Part shown: positions 1 through 8,255 of the stretch, one piece after another | Layout: the number at the start of each line of letters is the position of its first letter | Numbering within the stretch: the first letter of the stretch is position 1 | Source: Chloroflexota bacterium | GTDB lineage: Bacteria > Chloroflexota > UBA6077 > FW602-bin22 > JAMCVK01 | DNA: 64,000 bases | Direction: 5' to 3' | NCBI GenBank assembly: GCA_023475225.1 | Contig: JAMCVK010000004.1 | Location: forward strand, 1-64,000 | Translations under genes and position numbers: made by a program | The notes under the pieces: generated by a model | Told to the model about the DNA's origin: nothing | Databases searched by the model: none | What the model saw: the letters and a program-made list of their open reading frames with translations, nothing else

Positions 1-340
1 CAGCGTAAGAGGGATGATAGAATAGAAGCAAAAGAGGCTCGGTCTCATCCCCTGCCCTATCTCTATTGAGGAAGGCAAAGGCGGCGGGAGGGATCAGCCG
101 CAAGGCAGTGTGTTACAATAAGCCTATTCTCTTTATGAGAGCCTCGCTAACTGCGAATTGTGGGACACTAATTGTGCGGAGTCCAGGTTGCACACTGCTT
201 CACCTCCTCAGTAGTGAGATGCCGCTGACCAGATCATTCTAGCACCAGCCGCACGTATTCAACGTAGCCGGAGGAGTGTATAGGATGTCCTGGACACCGC
301 ACATCTAGACTCAGCATCGGAAATGGGTTATCATGGCCCT
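1..340. other. Gene-poor leader of the polysaccharide operon
   Basis: No convincing coding region is visible on either strand. A TACAAT hexamer lies at 114-119 and could be a -10 box, but no good -35 hexamer precedes it. The rest is the probable upstream region of the exopolysaccharide operon that starts at about 341. Confidence 0.4.
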
Positions 341-1495
341 ATGCGTGTAGGCTTAAATGCGCATCTGCTTTCGTTAACGTCCTCCTACCGTGGCGCCGGC
401 ATCAGCCGCTATATCTGGAACTTGATCAACCACTTAGGGCGGGTGAGCCAGTCTGAAAGATACGTCCTCTTTCTCGGTGATCCCAAAGTGGCCTCAACCC
501 TTATGCCCGACGACTGTTTCGGGCTGCGTCTATCATCTCTCCCGACGGTCCGGCCGCTGCTAAGGATACTCTGGGAGCAACTCCTTCAGCCGTTGGCCTT
601 GCTCCAGGAGCACATCGACGTACTCCACTCCCTTGGCTACGTGCAGCCTATCCTCTGTGCCAGTCGTTCAGTTGTGACCGTCCATGACCTCAGTTTTCTG
701 CTCTATCCCCGCATCTTCAATCGGCTCAATCGGCTCTATCTGAGCGTCTTCACCTATCTATCGACACGGAGGGCCGACAAGGTCATCGCCGTCTCCGAGA
801 ATACCAAGCGGGATCTGATAAGGTTGCTCAATGTTCCGGCGGATAAGATCGTTGTGATCGGACACGGTGTGGAGGAGTCCTTTCGTCCACTTGCAGAGTC
901 GGAGGTAGCCGCCTTCCGTGAGCGACAGGGACTTCCAGCCGCATTCATTCTTTTTGTGGGCACGTTGGAGCCTCGTAAGAACATATCCACCCTGCTCAAA
1001 GCTTACGCTCAATTGCGAAGAGAGTCTCACCTGCCACATAAGCTGGTCATAGCCGGAGCCAAGGGCTGGCTGTACGAACGCATTTTCACCCAGGCGCGGG
1101 AGCTCGGCTTACAAGATGATGTTCTCTTTCCTGGTTATATAGCTTTAGACCAGCTCCCTTTGTGGTATAATTGCGCCGACCTGTTCGTTTATCCTTCGCT
1201 ATACGAGGGGTTTGGTTTCCCTCCCCTGGAGGCGATGGCCTGTGGTACGCCGCTGGTCTGTTCCCAGGCATCCTCCTTGCCCGAGGTGGTCGGTGAGGTC
1301 GGTGTCCTTGTCGATCCGCTCGCTGTGGAGGAGTGGGCCGGGGCGATGGTCAAGGTATTGAGTGAACCAGCCTTGCGCTGGGAGCTACGCCAGAAAGGAT
1401 TGGCCCGGGCGCGCCTCTTCTCCTGGGAGGGGACGGCTCGACGAACGTTGGAAGCATACCGTAGCTTGGGGAGTGGAGTTGCAGCCAGCCGTTGA
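341..1495 (+). CDS. GT4-type glycosyltransferase
   Basis: Probable GT-B fold glycosyltransferase (family 4, formerly group 1) that adds a sugar from an activated donor to a growing exopolysaccharide repeat unit at the cytoplasmic face of the membrane. The N-terminus MRVGLNAHLL with a following RGAGISRYI loop is the usual acceptor-side Rossmann start. The C-terminal half has FVGTLEPRKNI and the donor-site motif EGFGFPPLEAMACGTP at about residues 288-303, including the EX7E pair. Length of about 384 residues is normal. An in-frame ATG at 323 would add six residues, but the ATG at 341 matches family starts better. It is the first gene of a tightly packed plus-strand operon. Sugar specificity cannot be read from the sequence. 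Confidence 0.9.
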   Translation: MRVGLNAHLLSLTSSYRGAGISRYIWNLINHLGRVSQSERYVLFLGDPKVASTLMPDDCFGLRLSSLPTVRPLLRILWEQLLQPLALLQEHIDVLHSLGYVQPILCASRSVVTVHDLSFLLYPRIFNRLNRLYLSVFTYLSTRRADKVIAVSENTKRDLIRLLNVPADKIVVIGHGVEESFRPLAESEVAAFRERQGLPAAFILFVGTLEPRKNISTLLKAYAQLRRESHLPHKLVIAGAKGWLYERIFTQARELGLQDDVLFPGYIALDQLPLWYNCADLFVYPSLYEGFGFPPLEAMACGTPLVCSQASSLPEVVGEVGVLVDPLAVEEWAGAMVKVLSEPALRWELRQKGLARARLFSWEGTARRTLEAYRSLGSGVAASR

Positions 1496-1526
1496 AGTGC
1501 AAGCACAGGTAGAAAGACGCCGGGGG

Positions 1527-2945
1527 ATGTGGAAGCGCGGTCGCCTCCTTCCAGCACCAGCTATGGCCCTGGCAGATACAGCCCTGCTAAATTTGGCCTT
1601 CATCCTCTCCTGGTGGATGCGCTATGAGTTGGAGCTCGGTCCGGCATTTGCCGAGCAGAACTACGTCTCCCTGGGCGCTTATCTCTCCATCCAGTTGAGC
1701 TTAACGCTCATTGTACTGCTGGTTTATAAGCTACAGGGGCTTTACCGTCCACATCTTGAGGGATCCTGGGTGGATGAGGTGGCCGGGATATTCGCCGGCA
1801 CTACCATTGGTGTGGCCATAATGATCGTGGCCGTGTTCTATTATCGCCCCTATGCGCTTTCGCGCCTGATGTTCATTTATGCCTGGCTCTTGATCATCGT
1901 CCTTCTTGGTCTCTCCCGCCTGGTCGAGAGGACGATCCGTGCCTATCTACGGCGAAAAGGGATCGGTCTGGAGCATGTCCTGATCGTAGGGGCGGGGAGG
2001 TTGGGGCGCATGATTATGCAAAGCTTTGTCGCTCAGCCGGAGTTGGGCTATCAGGTGATCGGTTTCGTTGATGACGAACGACAAAAGGACATCGGGCGAT
2101 TCCCTTGCTTGGGGCGGCTCAGTGAGATCACCCGCGCTCTCCACGAACACGATATAGATCAAGTAGTTATCGCCCTCCCTTCAGCTTCCCACCGTCGGAT
2201 TATCGAGATACTCACCCATTGCGAGAGGGCCGGCGTGGGCTTTCGGATCGTCCCTGACTTTTATGAGCTCAGCCTGAGCCAGGTTGATATTGATGTTGTT
2301 AACGGCATTCCGCTTATTGGGGTAAAGGAGGTCTCCATCCGGGGGATGAATTTGCTCCTCAAGCGGTTGACCGATGTGGTGCTCTCGGCGTTGGTGCTGG
2401 TGATGGGCTCGTGGTTGCTGGCCCTCATCGCTCTGGCCATTAGACTTGATTCGACTGGCCCCGTCCTGTTCAAGCAGGTTCGGGTGAGCAGGGGGGGCAA
2501 ACCTTTTGTCCTTTACAAGTTTCGCTCGATGAAGGTGGGTGCAGACGAAGAGATTGGGGATTTACGGCCGCTCAACGAGGCCAGTGGGCCGCTATTCAAG
2601 ATTAGGTGTGACCCCCGGTTGACCAGGGTTGGTCGCTTCCTGCGCCGTTTCAGCTTGGATGAGCTGCCCCAATTCTATAACGTCCTGCGCGGTGACATGA
2701 GCCTGGTGGGACCCAGACCACCCCTCTCCAGCGAAGTGGAAAGATACGAGGATTGGCAACGGAAACGCCTGGAGGTCTCACCAGGGCTGACCGGGCTTTG
2801 GCAGGTAAGTGGGCGAAGCGATCTTACCTTCGATGAGATGGTCCTTCTGGATATATGGTACATTGAGAACTGGTCCCTGGGACTAGATTTCCGCGTCCTG
2901 TTACGCACTATTCCGGCTGTCCTCTCTGGTAAAGGGGCCTATTGA
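1527..2945 (+). CDS. Polyprenyl-phosphate sugar phosphotransferase (WcaJ-like)
   Basis: Membrane enzyme that starts repeat-unit synthesis by moving a sugar-1-phosphate from a nucleotide sugar to undecaprenyl phosphate. About four hydrophobic segments occupy residues 10-135. A soluble Rossmann-like part begins near residue 150 (VLIVGAGRLGRMI). The C-terminal bacterial sugar transferase domain starts at KRLTDVVLSALVL (about 277), and carries LYKFRSM, DELPQFYNVLRGDMSLVGPRPP and LTGLWQVSGRS. The frame is open from 1362, but that part overlaps the upstream gene. GTG at 1497 and ATG at 1527 are the realistic starts; 1527 gives the usual 472 residues. The stop overlaps the next gene's earliest possible start, indicating translational coupling. 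Confidence 0.9.
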   Translation: MWKRGRLLPAPAMALADTALLNLAFILSWWMRYELELGPAFAEQNYVSLGAYLSIQLSLTLIVLLVYKLQGLYRPHLEGSWVDEVAGIFAGTTIGVAIMIVAVFYYRPYALSRLMFIYAWLLIIVLLGLSRLVERTIRAYLRRKGIGLEHVLIVGAGRLGRMIMQSFVAQPELGYQVIGFVDDERQKDIGRFPCLGRLSEITRALHEHDIDQVVIALPSASHRRIIEILTHCERAGVGFRIVPDFYELSLSQVDIDVVNGIPLIGVKEVSIRGMNLLLKRLTDVVLSALVLVMGSWLLALIALAIRLDSTGPVLFKQVRVSRGGKPFVLYKFRSMKVGADEEIGDLRPLNEASGPLFKIRCDPRLTRVGRFLRRFSLDELPQFYNVLRGDMSLVGPRPPLSSEVERYEDWQRKRLEVSPGLTGLWQVSGRSDLTFDEMVLLDIWYIENWSLGLDFRVLLRTIPAVLSGKGAY

Positions 2946-2962
2946 GGAAGGATTTTTGCGGC

Positions 2963-4075
2963 TTGAAGGTAGCCATAGTCTGTTCCTGGCTAAATCAGTA
3001 TGGTGGGGCCGAGCGGGTCTTGGAGATCTTGCACGAGATGTATCCCGTCGCCCCTATCTATACCTCGATTTATGCCCCCGAACGGATGCCGGGCGCCTAT
3101 CGCCAATGGGACATTCGTACCAGCTTTATGCAGCGGCTGCCGTTTGTAAAGACGCACCATCAACCATTCCTGCCCTTATACCCCTTAGCCTTTGAGCAGT
3201 TCGACCTCAGCGACTACGATGTGGTGATCAGCAACAGCAGCGCCTTCTGCCACGGCGTGATCACCCGCCCTCACACCTGTCATGTCTGTTATTGCCTGAC
3301 CCCAGCCCGCTTCCTCTGGCATTTTGCAGAGTATAAGCGGGGCGAGAACATTGGTGCTTTGGGGACATTGCTCCTACCGCTCTTCCTTAGCTACCTGCGC
3401 ACCTGGGATGCTCTAGCGGCCAATCGGGTGGATCATTTCGTGGCCATCTCAAGAACGGTAGCCGGCCGTATCGCCAAATACTACCGTCGTGAGGCGACGA
3501 TTATTCATCCACCGGTAAACACAGAGGCTTATCGTCCGGCGACGACGATAGAGGACTATTTCCTGATCGTATCCCGCCTTATCCCCTATAAACGGGTCGA
3601 CCTGGCCATCGAGGCTTTTAATCGTCTGGGGTTGCCCCTAAAGATCAGCGGTGATGGGCGCGATTATCGCTCTCTGCGAGGCATAGCTAAAGCGAATATA
3701 GAGTTCCTAGGGAAGGTACCCGATGAGGAGGTGAGGGGGTTATATGCGCGTTGTCAGGCGCTCATCTTCCCCGGCGAGGAGGACTTCGGACTGACGCCGC
3801 TTGAAGCCCAGGCAGCCGGCCGCCCGGTTATCGCTTATGGAGCCGGTGGAGCCTTAGAGACCATCGTTGAGGGTGAAACCGGAACCTTCTTCTGGAAGCA
3901 AACCCCTGAGGAGCTGATGCAGGCCGTGCAGCATTTTGATGCCAGTCGCTATGATCCCGCCCGCATTCGCCGACACGCTGAGCGCTTTGGACTCCAGGCT
4001 TTCAAGGAGAACCTATCCCGCTTTATAAATGAGAAGCACGCGGAGCATCGACGTCTGGCGGAGATCTTTCCGTAG
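2963..4075 (+). CDS. GT4-type glycosyltransferase (WbaZ/mannosyltransferase-like)
   Basis: Second GT-B glycosyltransferase of the operon. LKVAIVCSWLNQYGGAERVL at the N-terminus carries the GGAE motif of this group, and EEDFGLTPLEAQAAGRPVIAYGAGG (from about residue 271) is the donor-binding EX7E region. This combination is typical of GT4 enzymes annotated as mannosyltransferases in O-antigen and capsule clusters, but the sugar is not provable. I chose the TTG at 2963 because an AGGAAGGA ribosome-binding site sits about 10 bases upstream; a TTG at 2942, overlapping the previous stop, would add seven residues. The gene sits six to eleven bases ahead of the methyltransferase gene. Confidence 0.88.
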   Translation: MKVAIVCSWLNQYGGAERVLEILHEMYPVAPIYTSIYAPERMPGAYRQWDIRTSFMQRLPFVKTHHQPFLPLYPLAFEQFDLSDYDVVISNSSAFCHGVITRPHTCHVCYCLTPARFLWHFAEYKRGENIGALGTLLLPLFLSYLRTWDALAANRVDHFVAISRTVAGRIAKYYRREATIIHPPVNTEAYRPATTIEDYFLIVSRLIPYKRVDLAIEAFNRLGLPLKISGDGRDYRSLRGIAKANIEFLGKVPDEEVRGLYARCQALIFPGEEDFGLTPLEAQAAGRPVIAYGAGGALETIVEGETGTFFWKQTPEELMQAVQHFDASRYDPARIRRHAERFGLQAFKENLSRFINEKHAEHRRLAEIFP

Positions 4076-4080
4076 GGGAG

Positions 4081-4908
4081 ATGGGTATGGCTGAGGGAGT
4101 TCCTGTATTCAGCCAGAGAGATGCCTTCTACGAGGGCCGTTGGGCTGAAACTGATGCCAGTGCCGGTTCGCTGCGCAATCTGGTGGTGAAGAAGGAGCGC
4201 TTCTTTGTGCAGCAGCTGCGGGGTAGGAGGGGAATGGTGCTCGACCTTGGCTGTGGGGGAGGCTGGAGGCTCTACACCACGGTGGGGCCGGTGATCGGCA
4301 TCGATCTCTCCTTCGCCTCCTTGCGCCAAGCCAGTCACATCTACGACCAGGTGGTCCAGGCTGACCTGGCCGACTTGCCCTTCGCCACCTCATCCTTTGA
4401 TTTCGTAGTGAGCAGTGATGTCCTGGGCCATATCTTGCCGGAGAATAAGGGTGGCGTTTTAGGCGAGATCTATCGTGTTCTGAAGCGAGGTGGTCGAACG
4501 CTCCATTACATCGAGACGGATGGGGAAGACCCACTGATGCGTTTCGCCAAACGCTTTCCAGATCTGTATCAAAGCTATATCATATCCCCGGAAGGACACG
4601 TCGGGCTGGAAGCGCCCTCTGAGGTGGTGGCCAGGTTTCGCCAGACCGGTTTTCGTCCATTGTGTGAGATGCCTGTCTATCGTGGGCCGATGTACCTCCA
4701 ACGCATCGTCCAGTGCTTCGACAATGAATACAAGGAGAAGTCAGCCGCCATGGCCGCTCTGGTAACAGTTAGTCGTTTCTTGCTGCGCCTGAAGCCCCTG
4801 GGGATAGTCGGTAATCTAGGAGTGAGCCTCTTCCTAGAGGTGGGCGATCGTCTCCTTCCTCCTGAATGGGCGGGAGGGTTGCTGGTTTGTTACGAGAAGG
4901 TATCCTAG
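4081..4908 (+). CDS. Class I SAM-dependent methyltransferase
   Basis: Rossmann-fold methyltransferase, probably modifying a sugar or lipid-linked intermediate of the polysaccharide pathway, as inferred from its place between glycosyltransferase and Wzz genes. Motif I is MVLDLGCGGGWRL near residue 50, followed by an acidic strand end (VIGIDLS) and the post-motif DFVVSSDVLGHI. The hydrophobic C-terminal third (LLRLKPLGIVGNLGVSLFLE) may contact membrane. ATG codons at 4081 and 4087 are both possible; GGGGAG lies directly before the first and is better spaced for the second. The substrate is unknown. Confidence 0.85.
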   Translation: MGMAEGVPVFSQRDAFYEGRWAETDASAGSLRNLVVKKERFFVQQLRGRRGMVLDLGCGGGWRLYTTVGPVIGIDLSFASLRQASHIYDQVVQADLADLPFATSSFDFVVSSDVLGHILPENKGGVLGEIYRVLKRGGRTLHYIETDGEDPLMRFAKRFPDLYQSYIISPEGHVGLEAPSEVVARFRQTGFRPLCEMPVYRGPMYLQRIVQCFDNEYKEKSAAMAALVTVSRFLLRLKPLGIVGNLGVSLFLEVGDRLLPPEWAGGLLVCYEKVS

Positions 4909-4922
4909 AACAGGAGGAGAAG

Positions 4923-5702
4923 GTGGAACTGCGACAGTATTGGAACATCGTTTACCGGCGACTATGGATGGTTGTGGCCCTGACCCTGCTCTCCCTGGTG
5001 GCGGCTCTGCTTTTCCGGCCAACTTACACCCCTCAATACCAGTCTACCCTGCGCCTGTCCATTAAGCCTGAGGTACAATCGCCGGATGATCGTTACTACT
5101 ACCCGGAATATTGGGGCTATCTTGCCTCCGAGTATCTCGTTGATGACCTATCGGCTGTAATGGAGAGCCCATCCTTTATGGCTGATGTACGGGAGCGCCT
5201 GAAGGGTCGGCCCGCTGGCCCTCCCCAGGGAACGATAACGACCAAGAAGTCTCATCGCGTTCTCAAGGTGACAGTTACCTCCGATAGCGCTGAGAATGCC
5301 CAGCTGCTCGCCAACACCATCGGCCAGATGCTCACCGAGCCCAGAGCCAGGTACCTGCGAGAGATCAGTGACCAGAACGTGACTGTGACCATCGTGGATC
5401 CGCCCACGGTCATACCGCTGGCGGTGCGGCGCGACTTTCTGGACATCGCCCTGCGCGTCCTCTTGGGATTATTCGCTGGGGTGGGCTTAGCCTTTCTCTT
5501 AGATTATCTGGACAACACCATTCGGGATAGCGACGATATTCGGCGTTTCGTAGGGTTGGCCGTGATCGGGGAGATCCCGGCAGAGAGATACCGTCGGTGG
5601 GGAAGATGGCCGCTTCGATCCACTGACACTGGCGGACGGAAGCGCATAGTTCTCCACAGTAGTGATCCCTCAGCGATGGGGTGGAGGGGAGACGATGTTT
5701 GA
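4923..5702 (+). CDS. Wzz/YveK-type polysaccharide chain-length protein
   Basis: Polysaccharide co-polymerase that controls chain length or export. It has an N-terminal cytoplasmic segment (VELRQYWNIVYRRLW), a first membrane helix (MVVALTLLSLVAALLF), an extracytoplasmic part, and a second helix near FLDIALRVLLGLFAGVGLAFLLDYLDNTI, the usual Wzz end. A short cytoplasmic tail follows. No Walker-type tyrosine kinase domain is attached, so a partner BY-kinase, if any, lies elsewhere. A GTG at 4923 has AGGAGG five bases upstream and gives 259 residues; an in-frame ATG at 4866 would overlap the methyltransferase gene. Confidence 0.85.
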   Translation: MELRQYWNIVYRRLWMVVALTLLSLVAALLFRPTYTPQYQSTLRLSIKPEVQSPDDRYYYPEYWGYLASEYLVDDLSAVMESPSFMADVRERLKGRPAGPPQGTITTKKSHRVLKVTVTSDSAENAQLLANTIGQMLTEPRARYLREISDQNVTVTIVDPPTVIPLAVRRDFLDIALRVLLGLFAGVGLAFLLDYLDNTIRDSDDIRRFVGLAVIGEIPAERYRRWGRWPLRSTDTGGRKRIVLHSSDPSAMGWRGDDV

Positions 5703-5967
5703 CAGAGCAGCCCTAATCAGAGAGATCATCGCCGAGTACGAGTCATTGATCAAACTGGAGGTTAGTCGCCTCGATAATTATATGGTTGAACACGCCAGGT
5801 TGAAGCTGGCGGCCGAGATCATCCAGGAGTTCGGCGGCGATGAGGAGGAATTAAGAGAGGTGAAGCGTCGCCTCCATTGTGTGGAACACCGCATGAAATC
5901 CTCCGAGCGCTATCTGGAGCGGTTAGAGAGGCTCCTGAACATCTTTCGGGCGGCGCAGCTTGAGTAA
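5695..5967 (+). CDS. Small predicted coiled-coil protein
   Basis: Ninety-residue, highly charged helical protein without a recognised domain. Heptad-like spacing of Leu, Ile and Val runs through most of the chain (for example LREVKRRLHCVEHRMKSSER and LERLERLLNIFRAAQLE), suggesting a two-helix coiled coil. The ATG at 5695 overlaps the Wzz-like gene by eight bases and follows GGAGGGGAGACG, so it is probably translationally coupled and functions with the polysaccharide operon. No function can be assigned. Confidence 0.65.
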   Translation: MFDRAALIREIIAEYESLIKLEVSRLDNYMVEHARLKLAAEIIQEFGGDEEELREVKRRLHCVEHRMKSSERYLERLERLLNIFRAAQLE

Positions 5968-5991
5968 AGATTTATTAAGGATAGACTGCTA

Positions 5992-6444
5992 ATGTTCAAG
6001 AAGGTGCTTGTTCCCCTTGATGGCTCGTCGTTGGCCGAGATCCCCCTCGGCTTGGTTGAGGATCTGGCGGCCAAAATGGGTTCTGAGATCACCCTTATTC
6101 GCATAGTAACGCCCCTTACTGGTCTTCTGGCCGGCGAAGGGGTGCCGGTGGGGGCTGAACAGCTACTCAAACAAGAGACTGAGGAAGCGCAGCGCTATTT
6201 GTCTGGGGTGGCGGAGCGGCTGAAGGCTCAGGGGCAGCTCGTGCGCTGGGTGGTGGAGATCGGGCGTCCTGAGGAGAAGATCATCGAATACGCCGAACAA
6301 AATGGCTTCGACCTGATTGCCATGGCCACGCATGGGCGGGGTGGGGTGATGCAATGGGCCTTTGGCAGCGTGGCGGCCAGGATTCTTCAGGGCACCAGCG
6401 TGCCCATCCTGCTGGTGAGGGCCGTTGGCTCTGAGCGGAAATAG
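5992..6444 (+). CDS. Universal stress protein (UspA family)
   Basis: Single-domain Usp of 150 residues with the alpha/beta ATP-binding fold. MFKKVLVPLDGSSLAE is the standard first strand and loop. The nucleotide-binding motif G-2X-G-9X-G-S/T is represented by HGRGGVMQWAFGSVAARIL near residue 115, so it probably belongs to the ATP-binding subgroup. It lies 24 bases after the coiled-coil gene on the same strand and may be read from the same transcript, but a role in polysaccharide synthesis is not implied by its family. Confidence 0.92.
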   Translation: MFKKVLVPLDGSSLAEIPLGLVEDLAAKMGSEITLIRIVTPLTGLLAGEGVPVGAEQLLKQETEEAQRYLSGVAERLKAQGQLVRWVVEIGRPEEKIIEYAEQNGFDLIAMATHGRGGVMQWAFGSVAARILQGTSVPILLVRAVGSERK

Positions 6445-6446
6445 AC

Positions 6447-6944
6447 CTAGAACCGCCAGCGCTCAGCCGCCTGTCGGCGCTTTCGCCGCCAGCTGGGACC
6501 CTTCTTCGGTTTGCCCCGCTGGCTCTCTTCATCCTCAGCGAGCGTGGCTGGCGTTATCCGCCGCCGTGGAGGCGGTGTCAGAGCATCGGCACTGCCCACC
6601 TGACATCCACGTCCGTGGGCGTGCTGGCGTATCTCGTTATCGTTAGAGACGACGATCGCGTTGGCTGGCTGCGCCAGTCCATCGATCAGTCGTTTGATGA
6701 CCTCGTCGGCCTTCTCTCCCTGTCCTGAGTAGGTGACACGGATGCCCTGTATCCGCTCCGTCCTCTCTGCCAGGAACCCACTCTGATAGCCATCAAAGAC
6801 CACGGTGATATCATATTGTTGGGACTTCTGGGCCAGAAGGTTGACGAGCCGATAGCGGGCGCTTTCCAGTCCGTGCTTCTCCAGCGCGGTCAGCTGCGGA
6901 TTACAGCGAAGGACATTATAGCCATCGATGATGAGCTGCTTCAT
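6447..6944 (-). CDS. YacP-like NYN/PIN-fold ribonuclease
   Basis: NYN-domain protein of 165 residues related to YacP/Rae1, which in Bacillus is a ribosome-associated endoribonuclease. MKQLIIDGYNVLRC carries the first catalytic Asp of the PIN fold. ITVVFDGYQSG and AIVVSNDNEIRQHAHGRGCQV carry the later acidic positions. The C-terminus is rich in Arg and Lys (GPSWRRKRRQAAERWRF), suitable for RNA contact. It converges with the universal stress gene, leaving two bases between the stops. Cellular substrate unknown. Confidence 0.85.
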   Translation of the reverse strand: MKQLIIDGYNVLRCNPQLTALEKHGLESARYRLVNLLAQKSQQYDITVVFDGYQSGFLAERTERIQGIRVTYSGQGEKADEVIKRLIDGLAQPANAIVVSNDNEIRQHAHGRGCQVGSADALTPPPRRRITPATLAEDEESQRGKPKKGPSWRRKRRQAAERWRF

Positions 6945-7000
6945 TATCTCCCTTCTAAGAAACCGATGTGAGCATGGCCCTGCTGCTGGGGGGCAAATGG

Positions 7001-8254
7001 TCAGTTTCCTGAGGCGTAGACCTCAGCCAATAACTCGATAGGATGAATGACGCGGCGGGGAAGTTTCCGAGGAGCCTTTCTCCTCGCCTCCCGCTTAAGT
7101 CCGTAGCTCAGTTGCATCCGACACGAGGGACATCCGGTAGCCAGGATGTCTGCCTCGGTCGCTGCCACATTGTCCATCTTACGCTCCAGGATGCGCACTG
7201 ACAGATCGTGATAGGCCAGGCTGAAGGTACCGGCGCCACCACAGCAGCGATCGGCCTCGTCCATCTCCACCAGATTGACGCCGGGGATGGAGCGTAAGAC
7301 CTGGCGTGGTGCCTCGCTCACCCCTTGACCACGCTTCAGATGACAGGGGTCGTGGTAGGTCACAGTCAGCGAGGGAAGGGAACTTGCGGGACTATCCAGT
7401 CCGATGACGCTCACCAGATACTCGGTTATATCATAAACCGGGGCCCTGAGTCCGTCGTATCCCTTGAGCGTGCTGCCACAGGTGGCACAGTCGACTACGA
7501 TGGCCTCGACCTCTGCCTCGTTCAGAATGGTTGTGTTCTGCTTCTCCAGCCGCGCCGCAGTGGCTACGTCGCCGCTAGCGCGGTGGGGCATCCCACAGCA
7601 GACCGTCTGTGGCGGGATGAAGACCTGACAGCCATGCTGTCTCAGAACCTCCACCATCGCCCGGCCCAGACGGGGGTAAAAGAGATCGGTAGCACAGCCC
7701 AGAAAGTAGGCCACGCGCCGGCCGGGGTTCGGGCCACTCAACGTGGGCAAGACTTGCCGGGCGGACAGAAAGCTTGTCTCCGGCAACCGTTCCTCTTTCT
7801 CGTCCAGCTCACCGGGCAGGATCTGGAGCAATCCTGCTTTATGAGCCAGCCAGCGCAGGCCGGTTCGTTGGTAAAGGGCCAAGGCCATGCCGCTCAGCCG
7901 CAGGCGGCTGGGATAAGGCAAGGTCTGGCGAAGGATGAGGCTCTCGACCGCCGGTAAGCCCAGTTCCTCAACCAGAGCGGCCCGCGCCTCCAGCAGGAGC
8001 GTGCCCACCTTCACCCCGCTGGGGCAATTGTCCGTGCAGGCCTCGCAGCTCAAACACTGATGGACCATCTCCCGCAACGGTGTAGACGGCCCTAATTTTC
8101 CCTCCCAAAGGGCGCGTGCCAGTTGCACCTTCCCTCTGGCTACGCCTGGCTCGAGGCGCAGGACATCAAAGACGGGGCATTGGGCCTGACAAAGCCCACA
8201 ACGGATGCACCTTAAGGACTCAGCGTACTGCTGTTCCTTGCTCAGTCTCCCCAC
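7001..8254 (-). CDS. glcF: Glycolate oxidase iron-sulfur subunit (GlcF-like)
   Basis: Electron-transfer subunit of a glycolate/lactate-type dehydrogenase. Two 4Fe-4S ferredoxin motifs are near the N-terminus (CIRCGLCQAQCP and CLSCEACTDNCP). Two cysteine-rich CCG domains follow, around CCGMPHRASGD and CCGGAGTFSLAYHD. The 417-residue length is normal. The start is a GTG at 8254 that follows the glcD stop by one base; no separate ribosome-binding site is evident, so coupling to glcD translation is likely. Substrate could be glycolate, D-lactate or another 2-hydroxy acid. Confidence 0.9.
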   Translation of the reverse strand: MGRLSKEQQYAESLRCIRCGLCQAQCPVFDVLRLEPGVARGKVQLARALWEGKLGPSTPLREMVHQCLSCEACTDNCPSGVKVGTLLLEARAALVEELGLPAVESLILRQTLPYPSRLRLSGMALALYQRTGLRWLAHKAGLLQILPGELDEKEERLPETSFLSARQVLPTLSGPNPGRRVAYFLGCATDLFYPRLGRAMVEVLRQHGCQVFIPPQTVCCGMPHRASGDVATAARLEKQNTTILNEAEVEAIVVDCATCGSTLKGYDGLRAPVYDITEYLVSVIGLDSPASSLPSLTVTYHDPCHLKRGQGVSEAPRQVLRSIPGVNLVEMDEADRCCGGAGTFSLAYHDLSVRILERKMDNVAATEADILATGCPSCRMQLSYGLKREARRKAPRKLPRRVIHPIELLAEVYASGN

Positions 8255-8255
8255 T